DNA of 43,518 bases. It comes from an uncultured Porphyromonadaceae bacterium. GTDB lineage: Bacteria; Bacteroidota; Bacteroidia; Bacteroidales; Muribaculaceae. This document shows, in pieces, positions 41,663 through 43,518 of the stretch. The position numbers and the translations under genes were made by a program. Position 1 is the first letter of the stretch. Each line of letters starts with the position of its first letter. A model generated the notes under the pieces. The model saw only the letters and a program-made list of their open reading frames with translations. It ran no database searches and was not told where the DNA came from. The stretch lies in NCBI GenBank assembly GCA_947175265.1, contig CAMWMD010000024.1, positions 1-43,518 of the forward strand. The letters are read 5' to 3'.

Positions 41663-42222
41663 TCAGATTCTGCGGAACACATTACCGTTTGCTCCCATCG
41701 TGTAGTCCCAGTTGTACAGCTCGCGTCCGAAGGCCCCGTAGTCGAAGTAATTGGCGAGACTGCCCATCATCTTATCAAGATTGTAGTACTCTTCGACGAT
41801 GTGGCGGGCGAAGTCTTCTTCGCTATCCCACTCTCCGTAGTAGGCTTCCTCGAAGTTGTCGAGTTCGTCGTGAAATTCCATATAGTCATAGACTGCATCG
41901 GAGCCGTGCTTGTAGCACATATCCGAATACTCTAGGATACTATCGAAGTCATCCTCCACATAAATCCCTCGTTGTACTCCTGGCGAGAGAATCCCTCGTA
42001 GTCCTGAGCCATAAGCTCCGGGGCATCCTCGTCGGCGTGGATTGCCTTGCAGAAGTTGATAAACTCGTCGTAGTCGTAGAAGCTGCTGAGGTCAATTCAC
42101 AGACCGCAAAGCGAACCGTCGTTGTACTTGCCGTAAGTACCGACATATACGGAGGGTTAACCGTCGCACTCGCTTTTGTGTTCGGGGATAGCGTCTTCGA
42201 GTTTGGGGATTGTGAGATCCAT
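41663..42222 (-). pseudogene. ardA: Antirestriction protein ArdA, broken
   Basis: From ATG 42222 the minus strand reads MDLTIPKLEDAIPEHKSECDG, stop TAA (42159-42157), PSVYVGTYGKYNDGSLCGL, stop TGA (42099-42097, probably a former Trp TGG), IDLSSFYDYDEFINFCKAI, DYEGFSRQEYNEGF, then a one-base frameshift near 41960 and an intact C-terminal part with EDDFDSILEYSDMC, EAYYGEWDSEEDFARHIVEE, LANYFDYGAFGREL and DYTMGANGNVFRRI, the ArdA signature. ArdA mimics DNA and blocks type I restriction; it is carried by conjugative elements. With two stops and a frameshift it cannot be made whole; the C-terminal 98 codons remain open. Confidence 0.88.
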
Positions 42223-42443
42223 TAGTTGAGTTTGAGCTAAGATTCTTTTGGGGTTATTACGCAATGACATTGAGTTTACTATCACTATTCGATATCAGTT
42301 GGGGCATAAGCTAATCGAAAGAAGGGTTAAATAGATAAAGGTTGCCTACTGTGTAGATGTGCTTCGTTTTCGGAATTATCCTCATCAAATTTTCCTCCGA
42401 ATTGTGACTATACGTGTGACGCGCAGGAATAGTCACTATATTT
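42223..42443. other. Non-coding gap with palindrome module B
   Basis: No gene. It contains ATTGTGACTAT (42401-42411), a 17-nt spacer and ATAGTCACTAT (42429-42439), the counterpart of copy A at 39694, just downstream of the stop of the next gene. Confidence 0.7.
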
Positions 42444-43181
42444 TTACATTGAGAGATGTGTGCCGGATTGCCTTGTATCGAGGTCATCATATAGAGAGCG
42501 GTTGCCGACTTCCCATTCTCGGTTTTCGCCGCGGTCGGTGTTGACGTTGAAACATGAAAGGACTTTTGCAAAATTGAGTGCAAAGACGTTGGCGGTCTGC
42601 TGGGTGAAGTCTTGCGGATGCGATAGGACACGTACTCCTGTCTGGTCTTTGGTTGTCTGGCGTATGCGTTGTATGATCGCTCTTGCATCTTCTCTGGTTA
42701 GATAATGAACGGCAAGATTCAGGAGGTAGTCTTGTCTGTCGTCCGGGGAAAGTCTGCGGTAATCGCTTTCGTCCTGGCTATCCATTGGTATCATTGGAAT
42801 TGGCATACCGTCATTCATCGTAATCCTCAGTGCATATCTTCCATCCCTATTCTTGACGGCAGTGGCAGACTGTATTCTGCTCTTAAAGTCATGGATTGAT
42901 TGCTGACTGAGGTATGCCGTGAGGATCTCTTCCGTGAACATGGTAGCGGCTATCGTCAGGGCAACATCTTCCTTGTCGTCCGGTTTCACGCCATTGTACC
43001 ACGCTGCCTGACGCAAAGTAATCTGCTTCTGATATGTGCCGCCGTCCTTAATCCTGATACATATATAATCGTTTCGTCCATCGTTGTCAATCTTAACATT
43101 GAACATATCCCGGTAAACATCAAGTGGCGAAAGGCTGCACTCCTGTTTGGATGAGAAGTCTATAAGTTCCGACACCTTCAT
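42444..43181 (-). CDS. Unknown accessory protein, possibly N-terminally truncated
   Basis: A 245-aa hydrophilic protein not recognised as a named family; segments include KQITLRQAAWYNGVKPDDKEDVA, FTEEILTAYLSQQSIHDF and DRQDYLLNLAVHYLTREDARAI. No signal, no membrane helix. The reading frame remains open for about 34 codons upstream of ATG 43181, to a TAG near 43285, with protein-like sequence (RFSPENKNGQVRGYGIVDHV, GKIAFDGSKV) but no start codon, so the original gene was probably longer. Its company (ArdA, phage protease, IS) points to a conjugative or phage element. It ends next to palindrome module B. Confidence 0.6.
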   Translation of the reverse strand: MKVSELIDFSSKQECSLSPLDVYRDMFNVKIDNDGRNDYICIRIKDGGTYQKQITLRQAAWYNGVKPDDKEDVALTIAATMFTEEILTAYLSQQSIHDFKSRIQSATAVKNRDGRYALRITMNDGMPIPMIPMDSQDESDYRRLSPDDRQDYLLNLAVHYLTREDARAIIQRIRQTTKDQTGVRVLSHPQDFTQQTANVFALNFAKVLSCFNVNTDRGENREWEVGNRSLYDDLDTRQSGTHLSM

Positions 43182-43418
43182 AACCTTGCTTCCGTCAAAA
43201 GCTATCTTTCCAACGTGGTCGACAATTCCATATCCACGAACCTGACCATTCTTATTTTCTGGGGAAAACCGTTTATACAGAAACTACGAGAAGATTACGT
43301 ATAAGCCGTTCCACTCTATCCACTTATCTCATTAATGGAATATTCTAATTCATTAGTGTCCACTAAAAAATCATAAGAGTTCTTTGAAATTATTGAGATT
43401 CAATTTGTTATAAGAGAT
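43182..43418. other. Junction between truncated gene and insertion sequence
   Basis: Up to about 43285 the minus strand still looks coding. From about 43290 the DNA is AT-rich, and ATTAGTGTCCACTAAAAAAT (43354-43373 region) may be the left terminal repeat of the IS that follows. The matching right end is outside the window. Confidence 0.4.
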
Positions 43419-43449
43419 TTTGCCGTGCAACGATTTGAAATTACTTTTG
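43419..43449 (+). promoter_or_regulatory. Promoter of the IS4-type transposase
   Basis: TTTG (43419-43422), 19-bp spacer, TACTTTTG (43442-43449), 19 bp before the ATG. Confidence 0.55.
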
Positions 43450-43468
43450 CAGTCTGAATCAGGCTGTT

Positions 43469-43518
43469 ATGAATAAAGACAAATACGTTTTCGCCCAATT
43501 AGTCGCATTTCTCGACAA
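43469..43518 (+). mobile_element. IS4-family transposase, 5' end only (DUF4372 type)
   Basis: The last 50 bases encode MNKDKYVFAQLVAFLD, which matches the start of the DUF4372/IS4-family transposases of Bacteroides (typically MNxGKYVFAQLxxFLPxR). The gene runs off the window, so family is assigned on 16 residues; completeness cannot be judged. Confidence 0.7.

Noticed and set aside
41689..42225. Plus-strand frame of 178 codons
   Set aside because: It lies antisense to the ardA remnant, gives an Arg/Ser-rich non-protein-like sequence, and the minus strand shows clear ArdA motifs.
39694..42439. The two 11-17-11 modules as proven attachment sites
   Set aside because: No integrase gene and no target duplication can be seen, and one copy has a mismatch; left as a hypothesis only.

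Overview
The window looks like a chromosomal segment of a gut Bacteroidales, most likely Muribaculaceae or a close relative. The evidence is a complete SusC/SusD/SusE/SusF-type locus, several lipoproteins with short lipoboxes, Bacteroidetes-only families (DUF2027-Smr, GIN/DUF2807, DUF6377-like, DUF695), an RpoN gene, and repeated matches to the Bacteroidetes promoter TTTG/TTG-N19-21-TAnnTTTG (often TAACTTTG). Species cannot be fixed from the sequence alone.

Layout. 1-1626: heptamer repeat array, tRNA-Tyr, nonamer array and an aspartate aminotransferase gene (minus). 1837-5050: lipoprotein plus a small ABC ATPase/permease operon. 5419-13112: glycan-uptake operon susC-susD-susE-like-susF-like ending in a strong terminator, followed by an independent secreted carbohydrate-binding-like protein (13722-14633). 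14746-16061: a REP-associated tyrosine transposase (RAYT) gene bracketed by two near-identical perfect palindromes in inverted orientation. 16090-24763: a run of plus-strand genes (MINPP-type histidine phosphatase, solitary SufB, four-helix-bundle protein, PhoH, DUF2027-Smr, DUF695, secreted GH13 amylase) separated by unusual 7-bp and 9-bp tandem arrays. 25025-29640: minus-strand membrane coiled-coil proteins, a tiny lipoprotein, tRNA-Leu and rpoN. 29811-34325: TPR protein, ClC channel, a promoter-to-terminator non-coding RNA candidate and a DUF6377-type membrane regulator. 34437-38973: M16 peptidase, DusB, GIN-domain protein and flippase. 39427-39502: tRNA-Phe, after which the DNA becomes more AT-rich and holds decayed mobile-element genes (ClpP-like phage protease pseudogene, MORN-like protein, broken ardA, a conserved-looking unknown, and the first codons of an IS4-family transposase).

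How parts work together. The Sus proteins would bind and import an oligosaccharide, and the secreted GH13 enzyme 9 kb downstream suggests an alpha-glucan substrate, though no regulator sits next to the operon. The most unusual material is non-coding: three families of intergenic arrays that recur together and touch stop codons; the RAYT cassette whose two palindromes differ only by compensatory changes; a roughly 290-nt RNA candidate upstream of the ClC gene; and an 11-bp palindrome (ATAGT-S-ACTAT) reused singly and as a fixed 11-17-11 module within the tRNA-Phe-linked accessory region.
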